The notes beneath the pieces are model-generated. The model made no database searches. It was not told the DNA's origin and worked only from the letters and a program-made list of their open reading frames with translations. Made by a program: the position numbers and the translations under genes. A DNA stretch of 64,000 bases, from contig JABLUY010000028.1 in NCBI GenBank assembly GCA_013306675.1, positions 62,001-126,000 of the forward strand. Reading direction: 5' to 3'. This DNA is from Thraustochytrium sp. TN22 (taxonomy: Eukaryota > Sar > Bigyra > Thraustochytrida > Thraustochytriidae). The stretch's first letter is position 1; each line of letters begins with the position of its first letter. Below are positions 29,399 to 39,897 of this stretch, piece after piece.

Positions 29399-30601
29399 TC
29401 AGACCAGCTCGACCTGCTCCTGGTCGAGGCGAGACCAGGTGGCGCTCGACGAGGTGGTGGCCTCCGAGTTTGTGCTGGTGGACGGGATGGCAGGCATCTT
29501 TTGGAGCTGCGAGCGGACGAGGTCCGCAGCACGCTGACCCAAGGGCGCGTGCACCGCGCTGTGGCGAAGGCCCGGATACGCCTTGCTAAAAGGCCAGGGC
29601 GGCGTGAAGCTGGAGCGCAGCAGCTTGAGCAGGTTGGTCACAGGGCGCTGGAAGAACTGGCCTGAGCCTGGCAGGTCCGCTGGAGGCATCTCCTCATCCG
29701 AGAGCGGGTCGAAGACGCTGGCGCGGCCCAGGACGTCCTCTCTGGAAGGGTCCGTCTCCTGCTGGTGCCGGCGCTCGTAGTAGAGGTCCGGGCGCTCCGC
29801 CTCGCGCGAGATGGCGGCGATGATGACGGAGAACCACGCCTGCCGCATCGGCCCGCCGCCGGCCGCCATGGCCTCCAGCGACCAGACCGGGATGCTAAAG
29901 GCGCGCACGCGCGTCACGGCCGTGGTGCGCATCTTGCCATCGAAGAATCCCGTGCGCACGCCGAAGAGGTTCAGGTACTTGAACTCGAACATGTCGCCGG
30001 AGCCCATGCGCAGCTGGCGCTCCTCGCCGTACATGCGCAAGTCGGCGTTCACGCGGCCCTCCAGGATGATGTAGAGCCGCCGCTCGTGCGCGGGCGTCTC
30101 CGCCTGCTCCGCGCTGCGCTGCACCGCCGCCGGGCCGCCCACGGCAGCCCCTGCTGCGGCACCTGCAACCACGGCGCCGTCCTCCTGCTCGTCCGTAATA
30201 TGCGTGCCGCTCTCGAAGGTGTCGAAGCGCCCTGCGGACAGAATGTGCGTCTTGAAGAGCATGCGGGACATGCCCGAGTGCCGGTAGAACATGCGCCAGA
30301 GAGCCTCCTCCTCGTCGTCCAGCTTCACAGAGCGCTCGTCCAGCAGCAGCCGTACAAAGCCGGAGAAGTGCACGTACAGACCCAGCAGGTTCCACATCAT
30401 GCTGTCCAGCGAGATCACGGCTGGTCGCTGTACGAATGACGGCCACATTGGCCAGCCCGCCAGCCCGTTCACGATGAACCATAGGTACCCGAGGAAGAGG
30501 AGAAGACGCACCAGGAGCAGGTCGCCCACTAGACCTGCCGCGAAGAACGAGAAGCTGCCCAGCTGCTGCCACAGCGACTGCGCCACCGGCGAGAGTTCCA
30601 T
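29399..30601 (-). CDS. Popeye-domain-like membrane protein
   Basis: 400 residues. The N-terminal part has hydrophobic segments (SFSFFAAGLVGDLLLVRLLL, FLGYLWFIVNGLAGW, then the SLDSMMWNLLGLYVHFSGFV segment) followed by a cytosolic domain. The order of elements (LVRLLLFLGYLWFI, a W-N segment, then LDDEEEALWRMFYRHSGMS, then HILSAGRFDTFESGTHITDE, then RLYIILEGRVNAD) follows the Popeye fold, a cyclic-nucleotide-binding-like beta barrel attached to three membrane spans. In animals Popeye proteins bind cAMP and control membrane channels. The animal phosphate-binding motifs are not kept: where DSPE(F/W) and FQVT are expected, this protein has GDMFEFKYLN and TTAVTRVRAF. An alanine/glycine insert (about 145-170) breaks the barrel before RLYIILEG. 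The tail (about 300-400) is disordered and Ser/Thr-rich. Assignment is by pattern and could be a related cNMP-binding family. Confidence 0.75.
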   Translation of the reverse strand: MELSPVAQSLWQQLGSFSFFAAGLVGDLLLVRLLLFLGYLWFIVNGLAGWPMWPSFVQRPAVISLDSMMWNLLGLYVHFSGFVRLLLDERSVKLDDEEEALWRMFYRHSGMSRMLFKTHILSAGRFDTFESGTHITDEQEDGAVVAGAAAGAAVGGPAAVQRSAEQAETPAHERRLYIILEGRVNADLRMYGEERQLRMGSGDMFEFKYLNLFGVRTGFFDGKMRTTAVTRVRAFSIPVWSLEAMAAGGGPMRQAWFSVIIAAISREAERPDLYYERRHQQETDPSREDVLGRASVFDPLSDEEMPPADLPGSGQFFQRPVTNLLKLLRSSFTPPWPFSKAYPGLRHSAVHAPLGQRAADLVRSQLQKMPAIPSTSTNSEATTSSSATWSRLDQEQVELV

Positions 30602-31079
30602 GGTACTCTAGTAGAGCTGCCGTTGCTGCCGTTGCTGTCGCTGCTGTGCTGCTGCTGCTACTGCTGGCCTGCTTGCTGTTGCTGCTGTAGAGCTAGCTCC
30701 TGCTGAGGATGACAATGTGAATGACCTCTCTTGTCTCCGTGACCCTGCTCTTGCACGAGAAGGCGAGCGCACGCGGCGCCCGCACGCCCGCCCACCCGTC
30801 AGCTCCGATCTGCTCCGCTCTGCCTGTCGCTGCCGCGCCGCCGCGCCCCGAGCCACCCAAGGTTCTTGCCGCTCGGTAGGGCGGAAGATGCCGGCGGCGA
30901 GCAGGCGGGCGAGCAGGCGAGCAGGCGAGCAGGCGAGCAGGCGAGCAGTCGAGAGCGAAGACTTTGGAGTCTCGCGCGTCACAAGCGACGCGAAGCTCCA
31001 CGACAAGATTCATCGATACAAACCCGAGGATTCTTTCCATCCAACGAAATTCTTCACTTCACTGTCAATCCTAACGTGT
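30602..31079. other. Popeye-like 5' flank and MIOX 3' flank
   Basis: Contains CTG-rich leader sequence (30610-30690) and an 8-bp GCGAGCAG-type repeat (30899-30948). No gene is supported. Confidence 0.5.
30899..30948. repeat. 8-bp GAGCAGGC minisatellite
   Basis: About six head-to-tail units of GAGCAGGC in the spacer between the Popeye-like gene and MIOX. Confidence 0.85.
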
Positions 31080-31940
31080 TCACCAACGGAGCTTGCCCGG
31101 GCAGTACTTGTCAATGAGGCCCTGGTAGTAAGGCCACAGAGCCTCGACATCGGGGCGAGCATCGCTCTTCGTGTAGAGGTCGTACTGGTTAAAGAGGAGG
31201 ACCCACTTTTTGAGCTCGCGGTCGCGGTCTGTCATGAGCTCCTCGTACGCGCCGCCCTCGTGCCAGACGTAGCACGAGTGGTAACGGATCATGGCAAGCG
31301 CCTCCTCCGGCAGCGTCGTCTCGTTCGCCCTCAGCATGCGGTACATGTACTCGTCGTGGCCGTAGGCGAAGAGCAGGTTGTCCAGACCGCAGCCAGGCTC
31401 GTAAATGCCCAGCGGCGTGGACATCTTCGGGTCCGACATGTCTGGGTTGAGGCGGTTGAACTGCGGAAAGACGACCTCGTCCGGGATGCGGCAGCCGACC
31501 ACCCAGGTGTCGCCGCCAAGCGCCCACTGGTCGCCCTCTGCCGTGCCCTGCTGGCCTTCCTCCTGGCAGCCCCACAAGAAGCAGATCTTGCCCATGTCGT
31601 GCAGCAGGCCAGTCAGCTGCAGCCAGTCCGGATGGCCGTCGGCGCGGATGCGCTCCGCCGTCTGCAGCATGTGCTCCAGGTTGGGCGCGTCCGAGTCCGG
31701 GTCGCTCGCGTCGACGTACTTTTCCAGCGCCGTGAACGCCTCACGGATCGTCATCTCCGCGCGGTCGAACCGTTCGTACTTGGCGTGCATCCGCTTCACG
31801 AAGTCCAGCGTCTGGTTCGACCGCATCAGCTTGTAGTGCCGCTCCACCACGGCCTGCCGCTTCGAGTCCTCATAGTTCCGAAACTCCTCGTGCGCCTTGC
31901 CTGCCGCCAGCGCCGCCGCCACCGCCTCCGTGCTCGCCAT
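31080..31940 (-). CDS. MIOX: Inositol oxygenase (myo-inositol to D-glucuronate)
   Basis: 286-residue, full-length myo-inositol oxygenase (EC 1.13.99.1), a soluble di-iron enzyme that cleaves the inositol ring to D-glucuronate with O2. All six iron ligands of the mammalian enzyme can be placed: His90 (EHMLQTAE), His114 and Asp115 (LLHDMGK), His195 (GHDEYMY), His221 (RYHSCYVWH) and Asp254 (NQYDLYTK). The substrate region GCGLDNLLFAYGHDEY and the closing FDLYTKSD-like and YCPG segments are kept. Length equals the human protein. The ATG of MASTEAV is used; GTG codons upstream are open. Its products could feed ascorbate or cell-wall uronic acid synthesis, or allow inositol and phytate-derived inositol to be used as carbon, but no neighbour confirms a pathway. 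Confidence 0.97.
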   Translation of the reverse strand: MASTEAVAAALAAGKAHEEFRNYEDSKRQAVVERHYKLMRSNQTLDFVKRMHAKYERFDRAEMTIREAFTALEKYVDASDPDSDAPNLEHMLQTAERIRADGHPDWLQLTGLLHDMGKICFLWGCQEEGQQGTAEGDQWALGGDTWVVGCRIPDEVVFPQFNRLNPDMSDPKMSTPLGIYEPGCGLDNLLFAYGHDEYMYRMLRANETTLPEEALAMIRYHSCYVWHEGGAYEELMTDRDRELKKWVLLFNQYDLYTKSDARPDVEALWPYYQGLIDKYCPGKLRW

Positions 31941-32501
31941 TTTCGCAGCTAGGAGAGGCACGGCGAGCCGGAGTCGGAGTCTTGCAAGTGGTACTCTGCC
32001 AGCTGCCTCTCTTCGAGCTAAGAGCAGCTAAGTTAGAGCTAGCTAGTTGGCTAGAGTTCCTGACCTCGGCGCGCGGCTTGACGCTGCCGCGGAGGCCGCC
32101 ACCGCGACTTGCGAGCCGTGCCTGCCCGCTCTGCCCCGCTCTGCTGGCGAACTGGTTCTGCTCGCTCCTGTCAGGGCCGGTGCGCGACCTGCGCGTCCTG
32201 GCGTCACTGCACCGCAAGGCCCCTGCGCTCTGCGCAACCTTGCACTCGCCTGCAAAGACGCCGCACGAAGCGTGACATACTTCCGCTGCGCAACGCATTC
32301 GACGCCGCAACGCATTCGACGCCGCACCCGAGGGAAAAACCGCCTCACATCATGATGTCAGCCTGAGGCGGCGGTCAAAGCCCACGGCGCTGGCGGGCAG
32401 GCGGCGCGCGGTGGCCGCAGCGCGCGCGCGCCCGTGCCGGCCAGCGAGCGAGCTAGCCAGCCAGCCAGCCAGCCAGCCAGCCTGCCGGCCGGCCGGCCGG
32501 C
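31941..32501. promoter_or_regulatory. Divergent promoter, MIOX / disordered protein
   Basis: 561 bp between opposite start codons. It includes CCAG repeats (32455-32481) followed by CCGG repeats up to the plus-strand start codon. A short direct repeat (GCAACGCATTCGACGCCG, twice near 32288-32325) is seen. Regulatory role is inferred from position. Confidence 0.4.
32455..32501. repeat. (CCAG)n then (CCGG)n microsatellites
   Basis: About seven CCAG units are followed by about four CCGG units that run right up to the start codon at 32502. Confidence 0.85.
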
Positions 32502-33356
32502 ATGCCGCGCGCGCACGCCCGGCGCGACGCCATGCGCAGGTACCCGTTTGCGGACGCGGGCTCCGTCGCCGACCTGCTCGACGCACAGCGCAGCCTCTGG
32601 GCAGCGAGCCCGGCGAGCGCGGCGCGGGGAGCGCAGCGCAGGGCCCGCGACCAGAAGCGAGAGCAAGCGGCGCCCCGGCTGCGCGTGGAGACCTCGAGGG
32701 AGGCGGCCGTGGACGCCGAACGCCGCGACGCGGCGACCGAGACGACGCCGTCACTGGCCGGCGGCAGACCCAAGGACAAGGCCAAGTCCAAGCCCGGTGC
32801 TAGGGCCGCAGCACAGCGCCCCGCCAAGCCCGCGCCCCCAGCGCAGCGCTCCCGAGGCGGGATCCGGCGCCCTCGGCAGCCTCCTGTTGTCATGGAGATT
32901 CCGAGCGAGCCGGAGCCCCCCCGCCGCCCCCGTGGTGGTCGCGCCCAGCATCAGCAGGAGCAGCCGGCGCAGATGAAGCACAAGCGCAAGCAGCCAAACG
33001 TGCGCATCATGGACCTCGTGGACCGCCTGTGCGCCGACCCCATCATTCACTGCCTCATCGAGCAGAGTCTCGACGATGACAAGGATGCCCAGGAGCCGCC
33101 CACAGCCGATGTACGCTGGTTTCGCGCCCGCGATGAGGCCGCTCCCGAGAGCCACCAGGGGGATCCCGCCGACCAAGACCAAGACCCGCACTTTGCAGAC
33201 CTCTGGGACGCGCCGCGCCCCGCCAGCCCGTCCAGCAGCCTCGAGTCCGAGGAGCGCCGTCAGCGCCAGCAGCTCAAGGCGCGCATCCTCCACGAGCTGC
33301 AGGCCGAGGATTCCTCTTCCGAGTCCTCCTTGAGCGCCAGCGGTCATGACGACTGA
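32502..33356 (+). CDS. Disordered protein, unrecognised
   Basis: 284 residues, mostly low-complexity Ala/Pro/Arg sequence. The only stretch with folded character is residues about 155-190, KQPNVRIMDLVDRLCADPII followed by HCLIEQSLDDD, a probable helix pair that could be a docking motif. A second amphipathic helix is RRQRQQLKARILHELQAED near the end, and the tail is Ser-rich. No family is recognised. The start at the end of the CCGG repeat is the first ATG; a later in-frame ATG (MRRYPFADAG) is also possible. Codon pattern (G or C in third positions, absence of stops) supports coding. Confidence 0.6.
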   Translation: MPRAHARRDAMRRYPFADAGSVADLLDAQRSLWAASPASAARGAQRRARDQKREQAAPRLRVETSREAAVDAERRDAATETTPSLAGGRPKDKAKSKPGARAAAQRPAKPAPPAQRSRGGIRRPRQPPVVMEIPSEPEPPRRPRGGRAQHQQEQPAQMKHKRKQPNVRIMDLVDRLCADPIIHCLIEQSLDDDKDAQEPPTADVRWFRARDEAAPESHQGDPADQDQDPHFADLWDAPRPASPSSSLESEERRQRQQLKARILHELQAEDSSSESSLSASGHDD

Positions 33357-34088
33357 TTGACAATGAATGGAATCTTTGCTATGTTTCCTCCCAGCCGTCT
33401 AGCAGCTCGAGCCAGAGGCCTACCAGCCACCGCGTGGCGCTCGCTCTCCACTGGCATCAGGGTCCATCTGCGGCCGCTGAGGCGGGACCGGACACGACAC
33501 CTTCCGCCTTGCGGTCCGCAAAGCTGCAGCATCGATGCTGCAGCAGTGCAGCTTTGATGCTGCAGCTTCTCAGACGACGGTCTCCAGCTCGCGCCTGGCG
33601 CGGCCTGGCGCGGCCCCTCGCGTCTGCGGCGCTCCGAGGTCACGGCCGTGCCGCACGGCCGCCTGCAGTCCCAGCCGTGCGGTCTCTGGAGTCTGGCAGC
33701 CCCGCCACGGGCACTGCAGGCCAGGCCAGCACGGGCCAGGACGGCCTCGGTGCGCCCGCGAGAACCGCGCGCGGCCGGACCGTCCCGCGCGGGCGGAGTG
33801 GGAGTGAGGTGAGGGCAGGAAGCAAGCGACGAGCTGCCGTGCCAGAGTCCAGACTGCCAGTGCAGTGCGGCAGCCTGGGAGTCAGGAAGATGACCTTGAT
33901 CTGACTGCGCAGCTGCACGTTCACCACTGTCAGTAAGTGCCAGTGTCAATGTCAATGCAAGCCGCGAGCGCAGCCAGGTCGAGCTCGCTGCTCGTTCCAT
34001 CTCGCGGCCACGGCAGTCCGCGGCGCGGCGGCAGAGCCCGAACGCAGCGGCGGCGCGCGAGCGGACGAGCGCGAGCGGCAGCGGCAGC
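33357..34088. other. Spacer with a palindrome
   Basis: Between the disordered-protein gene and the methyltransferase. It holds a perfect 20-bp palindrome with longer imperfect stem (33521-33566). No gene is supported. Confidence 0.5.
33524..33543. repeat. Perfect 20-bp palindrome
   Basis: The half-site CTGCAGCATC is followed by its exact reverse complement. Flanking AAAGCTGCA and TGCAGCTTT elements give a longer imperfect hairpin of about 36 bases. It could be a cruciform, a protein-binding dyad or a transcript hairpin downstream of the stop codon at 33356. Confidence 0.9.
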
Positions 34089-34980
34089 ATGGGCGAGCAG
34101 GGCGAGGAGGCCGCCGCCGCGGCGCCGGCGGCGCCGGCCATGCCCGCGGCCGTGGACGGCGACTTCAAGGAGGAGGCCAAGGTCTTCAGCGCCAGCGTAG
34201 GTGGCCAAGGCGGAGCTTGCGAGCGAGCGAGCACCGGCGCGGACGGAGAGGAAAGAGAGACTGACAGAGAAATGAGCGGACGCGCGAGCACAGATGTACC
34301 CGGACGGCGTGAACAGCATGTTCATGAAGCCCGTGGAGGAGGCGGACCGCCTGGAGGAGGTCTACGGCGCCGGCAAGGGCATCTTTGAGAACACCGAGGG
34401 CCGAGATATCGCCAACAGCGCCGAGAAGATCCTCGCCATGCTGGAGGAGAACTACGGCTTGCGCGCCGGCGCCACCGTCGTGGACCTCGGCGCAGGGACC
34501 GGCCTCTTTCTGTCTGCCTTTGCGTCCAAGATCGGGACCGAGGGCAAGGCGTACGCGTGCGAAATCTCCGACGCCTTCGCGGAGCTGCTGCGCCGCAAGT
34601 GCGCCAAGGACGAGTTCGCCAAGGACAACACCGAGGTTGTCGTCTCGCCCGAGGACACGCTCAAGCTGCCCACGGGAGTGGCCGACCTCGTCTTCGTCGC
34701 GGACGTGTACCACCACCTCACCTATCCGGTCACCATCATGCGCCACGTGCGCCGCGTACTCAAGCCGGACGGCCACCTCGTCATGATCGACTTTCACCGC
34801 GACGAGGAGAAGATCTGGCGCAAGCCCAAGGGCTGGGCGACGGAGCACCTGCGCGCCGATCAGGACACCTTCCGCAGCGAGATCCTCTCGGCCGGCTTCG
34901 ATCTGAAAGACGAGCCTTCCATTGACACGCTCACCGAGAACTACATTATGGTTTTCACGCCCAAGCCGGCCAGCGAGTAG
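34089..34980 (+). CDS. Class I SAM-dependent methyltransferase, 2 exons
   Basis: Exon 1 is 34089-34196 and exon 2 is 34294-34980, with a 97-bp phase-0 intron (donor GTAGGT, acceptor CAG). The joined protein has 264 residues. Exon 1 codes an Ala-rich N-terminus ending FKEEAKVFSAS. Exon 2 codes the Rossmann methyltransferase: SAM motif I VVDLGAGTG (about 98-106), the acidic end of strand 2 (ACEIS), motif II/III region VADLVFVADVYHHLTYP and the motif RVLKPDGHLVMIDFHRDEE. It resembles small-molecule or protein methyltransferases of the UbiE/Methyltransf_11/25 type, often found in bacteria; the substrate cannot be told. Without splicing, exon 2 alone could start at its own ATG, but the strict donor and acceptor and the open exon 1 frame favour the two-exon model. 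Confidence 0.88.
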
Positions 34981-35347
34981 CCACTGCGACGAATACTTCT
35001 TTACTCTCCGTTTTCTTTTCTTGATGCCTACACCTGCCCACCCCACCCCACCCACAGGATTTCGCTTTCAAGCCTGAGCACTACTTTAGAAAGTTTGGTG
35101 GTTGGAAGCCTCATGAGCTGATCTGCCAGTGACAGTGAGTCAGAGCAGAAAATGCCGCACACCGGGGTGCGCGCCGTCAACGTCTCTCTTCGTGCGTCAC
35201 ACAACTTGAAAGGCCTTCATTCAGGCAGGAGCAGCCAGCACAACTCAAAGCTCGCAGCGCAAGCTCGAGCACGCTCGCGCACGCTCGCGCGCAAGCCCGC
35301 GTGCAGGCGACGCGGACTCGCAGGCTCGCGTGCGCGCCGCCGCAAGC
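34981..35347. other. Intergenic, methyltransferase to LRR protein
   Basis: 367 bp holding the methyltransferase 3' flank and the promoter of the LRR gene. A CACCCCACCCC run lies near 35038-35055. Nothing else is seen. Confidence 0.5.
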
Positions 35348-38300
35348 ATGCAGTATCTGCGCAAGCAGTCCGGACGGCTTCTAGGGCGCGGAGCGGGCGA
35401 TGACACGGGCATGATGGCGACGCAGCCGGCGGTGACGCCGGCTGCCGGCGCACTGACGGCCTTCGCCGAAGCCTTCGCAGCCGAGCTCGGCCCCGCATCC
35501 AAGCCTGCGGCAATCCAGGCCGCCGTGGCTCGCCTGCGCAAGGACGCCAGCGGCTCGCTCGCGCTACGCAAGGTGGACCTCACGGACGCCCACCTTGCGG
35601 CGCTCTCCAGCGCACTGCGGCGCTGCCCGATCGTCGCTACGCTGGACCTGCGCGACAACCGGCTGTCGGATCGCGGCGTGCGCCACCTCGTGGCCCTGCT
35701 CAGAGAGCAGTTCGCCCAGGTTGAGTCGGGCGGCTGGGCGCTGGGCCAGCGCGCCGCCCTCGCCGTGCAGGAAGTGCGCCTCGAGGGCAACGCCGTCTCG
35801 CCCGAGCTCGGACAGCAGCTCGCGGACCTCACCGCCCAATGTGCCGTCGCCAACCTGCACGCCAACTGCGCCTGGGTCTTTGTGCGCAACCTCGCAAACT
35901 TCAACGTCGCTGGCGCAGACGTGCCGCGCGCACTCACCGGTGTCTTTGCCGTGCGCAGCGCCGTTGACGCCTACTTCGGGCGGCCCGTCAAGCACCGCGC
36001 CGTGCTCGCTGCTATGCGCCAACTTGGTCTTGTCGAGCCCGCCGAGCCGACGCCGCAGGCCGAGCGCCGCCGCTCTCGCGCGCGCTCCGGCAGCCTCAGC
36101 TCCGCCTTTTCGGGCGGCTCCTCGCGCGCGCTCGAGGCCGACCTGCCCTGCAGCGTGCGTTACCCCGCCTTCGTGCGCATCATCCTCGTGCTGCAGGGTA
36201 TGCCCGAGGCGCACCTCGCGCTGCCCATTGCCTCGCGCGACATCGCGACCCGCCTTGCCCACACCTTTAAGCTCGCCGACACCGCCTGCGACGATTGGCG
36301 CATGGTCGGTGGCGACGAGTCCGAGCTAAAGGAGGCTTCTTCCATCGAGTCCCCCTCCTTCGTCACCGGCAGTCTGCTCTCCTCTACCACGGAGGTGCCG
36401 ACGGTCGACGATGGCCGCGCCATGTTGGCACGCTCGCCGCTCTCGCGCGCCGCGTCCTCGTCGGCCTCCACCAACTCGCGCGCGTCCTCGTTGCTCAGCC
36501 CGGAGAACAGCGCTGCCAGCTCCACGCCGGCCGAGAAGTCAAGGTCGACCACTAGCAGCCCAGCCAGCAGCGACGACAGCGAGTCCGAGAGCGATTCGGA
36601 TGCCGACTCGAGCAGCGAAAGCGACGACGACAGCGATGACGACAGCAGTGGCAGCGACGACAGCCACTCCTCCGACTCCGGCATCTCCGACTCCGACATT
36701 TCCGACTCCGAAGAGAGCAAGACCAGTGAGGACAGCGACGAGGACGAGGACTCGCGTGCCGACAACGATATCTCTCGCAGTGTCTCCAGGAGCACACGCA
36801 CCAGCGCTAGCGAGGTCGCCAGAAGCCTCGTCTCTTCTGTCCAGGAGAGCAGCTCGTCGCCGCCCAGCCTCGAGCCGCTCAGCGCCGGGGGCAAGGACAA
36901 AGAGAACCAGCGCCGCCGCCACAAGGGCAGGAGCAAAACGAAGCACAAGAAGACGAAGAAGGGCAAGGGCAAGCGGCAGGGCAGGGACAGCGCCGCCGGC
37001 GCGGACGACGATGAGGAGCATCATGAGGGTCTCCTCCACCTCAGCAGCGAGCACCACGGCACGGTCAGCACCGTGGACCCGCCAGCCGCAGAGGTGATCG
37101 CAGAGTTGGACTTTGCCGCCCAGGACCTCGAGTCGCTCCAGGAGCCGCTCCAGGACCTCGTCCACGTCGACGCCACCGTCTGCTTGATGCGCGCTAGCCA
37201 CAACCAGCTCGGCTCCCGCCTCGAGGTGCGCTGGCTGCCGGTGGACCGCGTCTTCGCTCAGCTGCACACTCTGGACGTCTCGCACAATGCCATTGCGCGC
37301 CTCGACCTGGACCTTTTGCCGCAGGCACTTCCGGCGCTCAAGGTGCTCGACGTCTCGCACAATCGCCTGCATTCGCTGCGCGGCATCGACAGCCTTGACT
37401 CGCTGCTTGTGCTGCGCGCAGGCCACAACCGCATCCGCGACGCCTCGCAGCTTGCCGGGCTCGCGGAGCTGCGCTCCCTCGACCTGCGTGAGAACGCCAT
37501 CGCCACCACGACCGCCCTGCGCGGGATGGCCTTCATTCAAGCGCTCGAAGACCTCTGGCTCACGGGCAATCCAGTCTCGCACCACAAGCGCTACCGCGCG
37601 CAGATCACACATCTCATGCCCACGCTCCAAGACCTCGACGGTGTCCCGCTCCCGCGATCCTCCGCCTTGCGCCGACAGCAGTTGCAGCAGCAGCAAAGCC
37701 GCCGCGGCCCTGGCAATCACCGCGGTTCCCCGGATGGTTCTCACCATCGTCGACGACGCCGCGAGCCGGACATGGCCCGCATTGAGCAACTCAGTCAGCC
37801 CACACGCTTTGCTGCTGACCGCAACGCCATCCTTGCTCATATTGAGACGCTCGCCACGCCCGCCACGCCCGTGCAGCGCCGTCTGCAGCAGCAGAAGCTT
37901 GATGCCATGCTCGATCGCCTCGCCAAGCCGCGTCCCGGGGCGGTCGTGGACCCTGCGCATGCCACCAATGTTGCGGGCCTCGCCGTGCCAGCCTTTGGAT
38001 CTTCCGAGCCGCGCCGCACGCTCAAGCCCATTATGCCGGCCGACGCTGCCGCGCATCCCAGCTCCAAGCCGCGCAGCCTGGCACCCGTCGCCGTGTCCCA
38101 GTCCCTGCTCACGCAGACGAGCGCCTTCCGCCTCAAGACCGTGCAGGGCGCCATCGAGGCTGAGCGCAAATCCCGCCTGGAGCTGCAGCGCGTGCGGGAG
38201 AATGCGCGCCGGGAGCGCCGCCGCCGCTCGGGCTCCTGGGGCAAGAAGGAAGGCGCTCTGCAGGCCTCCCTAGCCCTCAGCCCGCCGCCGCCGCCGCCGC

Positions 38301-39858
38301 CCGCGACCTCGCCGCCGCTCGTTGTGCAGGGGGACTCCTTTCGCCACGGCTCGCTCTCGCCTTCGTCCGGCGCCTCGCCCAGGTCGCCGCCACCACCGCC
38401 GCCTTCGTCTCCGCCGCCCATGCCGCCAGTCACCGACTCTTCGGAGGCGACGACGACGACCCCCTTGGCGGCTGTCTCGACGTCGACGTCGACGTCGACC
38501 GCGTGCGCCGCCATCGACGACTTCGTACTGTCCAGCCGTCTCGAGGACTGGCTCGCAGACGCTCGCCAACAGCGCACCATGACGCAAACTGCTCTTCGTG
38601 TCCTCCTTCGCATCAGCGAGCAAGGCTCCTGCTCGGAAGCCCAGCTCGCCGACTATAAGGACCGCCTGGTCGACGTCGGCCTCTGGGACCGCCTCGAAGC
38701 ACCTCCTGTTCAGGCCGAAGAGGAGGCGAACGCAGCCGCGCTTGACCTCCATCGCCAGGTGCAAATGGCCAAGGCGGCCGTCCGTAACTTCGTCCAGCTC
38801 CTCGAGACCGAACCGCCCGGCTCCGAGGACATCATCTGCTTCCATGATTACCTTATGCAGTCGGGCCTTTGCCCAGTCGACGCTCCGGACGGCGTCCTCG
38901 AAGCTGACGATGACAACCAGGACATCTTTGACGCAGCCGACCTGGAGGACCCGTTCCAGGGCGCGGACGAAACTGCCGTGAACTTTAGCGAAGGGGATGG
39001 CCAGGGCAAGAACGAGCACGCTTCTGGCGCGATGAATGACAGCGAGGATAATTACAGCGAGGACGCGTCTGGCGCGGAGAATGGCAGCGAGGACACTCTA
39101 GAGGACGCAAGCGCCGCAAAGGAACTAACAAAGGACCTCGTCGTCCGCCAGGAATGCCAGAACAAGGAGACGAGCCTACCTACGATTGCCGCGGTTGCCG
39201 CGCACAAGGACGAGGGCGAGGCGTGGAGCGGCATCGCTCAGCAAGTGGAGCTGCCCGGGGTCCCTCCGAAGGACGACTCTGACGATGATGAGCTCGTGTC
39301 TGCTCTGGGTCGTCTCAGTGCGGCTGCGTCCGTCGGCCTCGGGGCCTGCTCTGTGGTCTCTACCTCCAGCTCCAAGATTTCCGCAATTTCGACACAGGCC
39401 ATTCGTGGAGACGTCTCGGTTAGATCTGCCTCGCTTCAAGACATTGCCGCGTCCTCTGCCAGCTCGACGTGCTCTGTGCAGGAATCAGAGAGCCCAAAGC
39501 ACGTGGCCGCAGAGGACCAGGACGACGCGGACCAAGTCGATGACAATGATGACAAGGAGGGAGAGGACAAGGACGAGGAGGACGAAGAGGATGAGGAGGA
39601 AGACAAGGGCGATGATCACGATGATTACGATGATGACAGCGCGGAGGACGACGACGAGGATGACGGCGAGGAGGAGGAAGACGATGACGAGGAGGAGGAG
39701 GCCCTCATGGTGTCGGAGGACGGCGGATGCTACCGTCTCGGCAGCCCAGTGAAGCGCATGCCGGCTAAGCGTCATGGAAAGACGCCAAATGAGGTGGAAA
39801 CCGCCCAAGAGAACACGCGGAAGGTGGCTACTGGGCCGGGGATGGAGAACGTGGAGGT

Positions 39859-39897
<39 letters not shown>

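Noticed and set aside
36539-38056. Minus-strand frame opposite the LRR gene (and others at 38270-39019 and 39485-40479)
   Set aside because: Antisense shadow of a well-supported LRR gene; long Val/Leu or Ser runs arise from the acidic repeats on the other strand.
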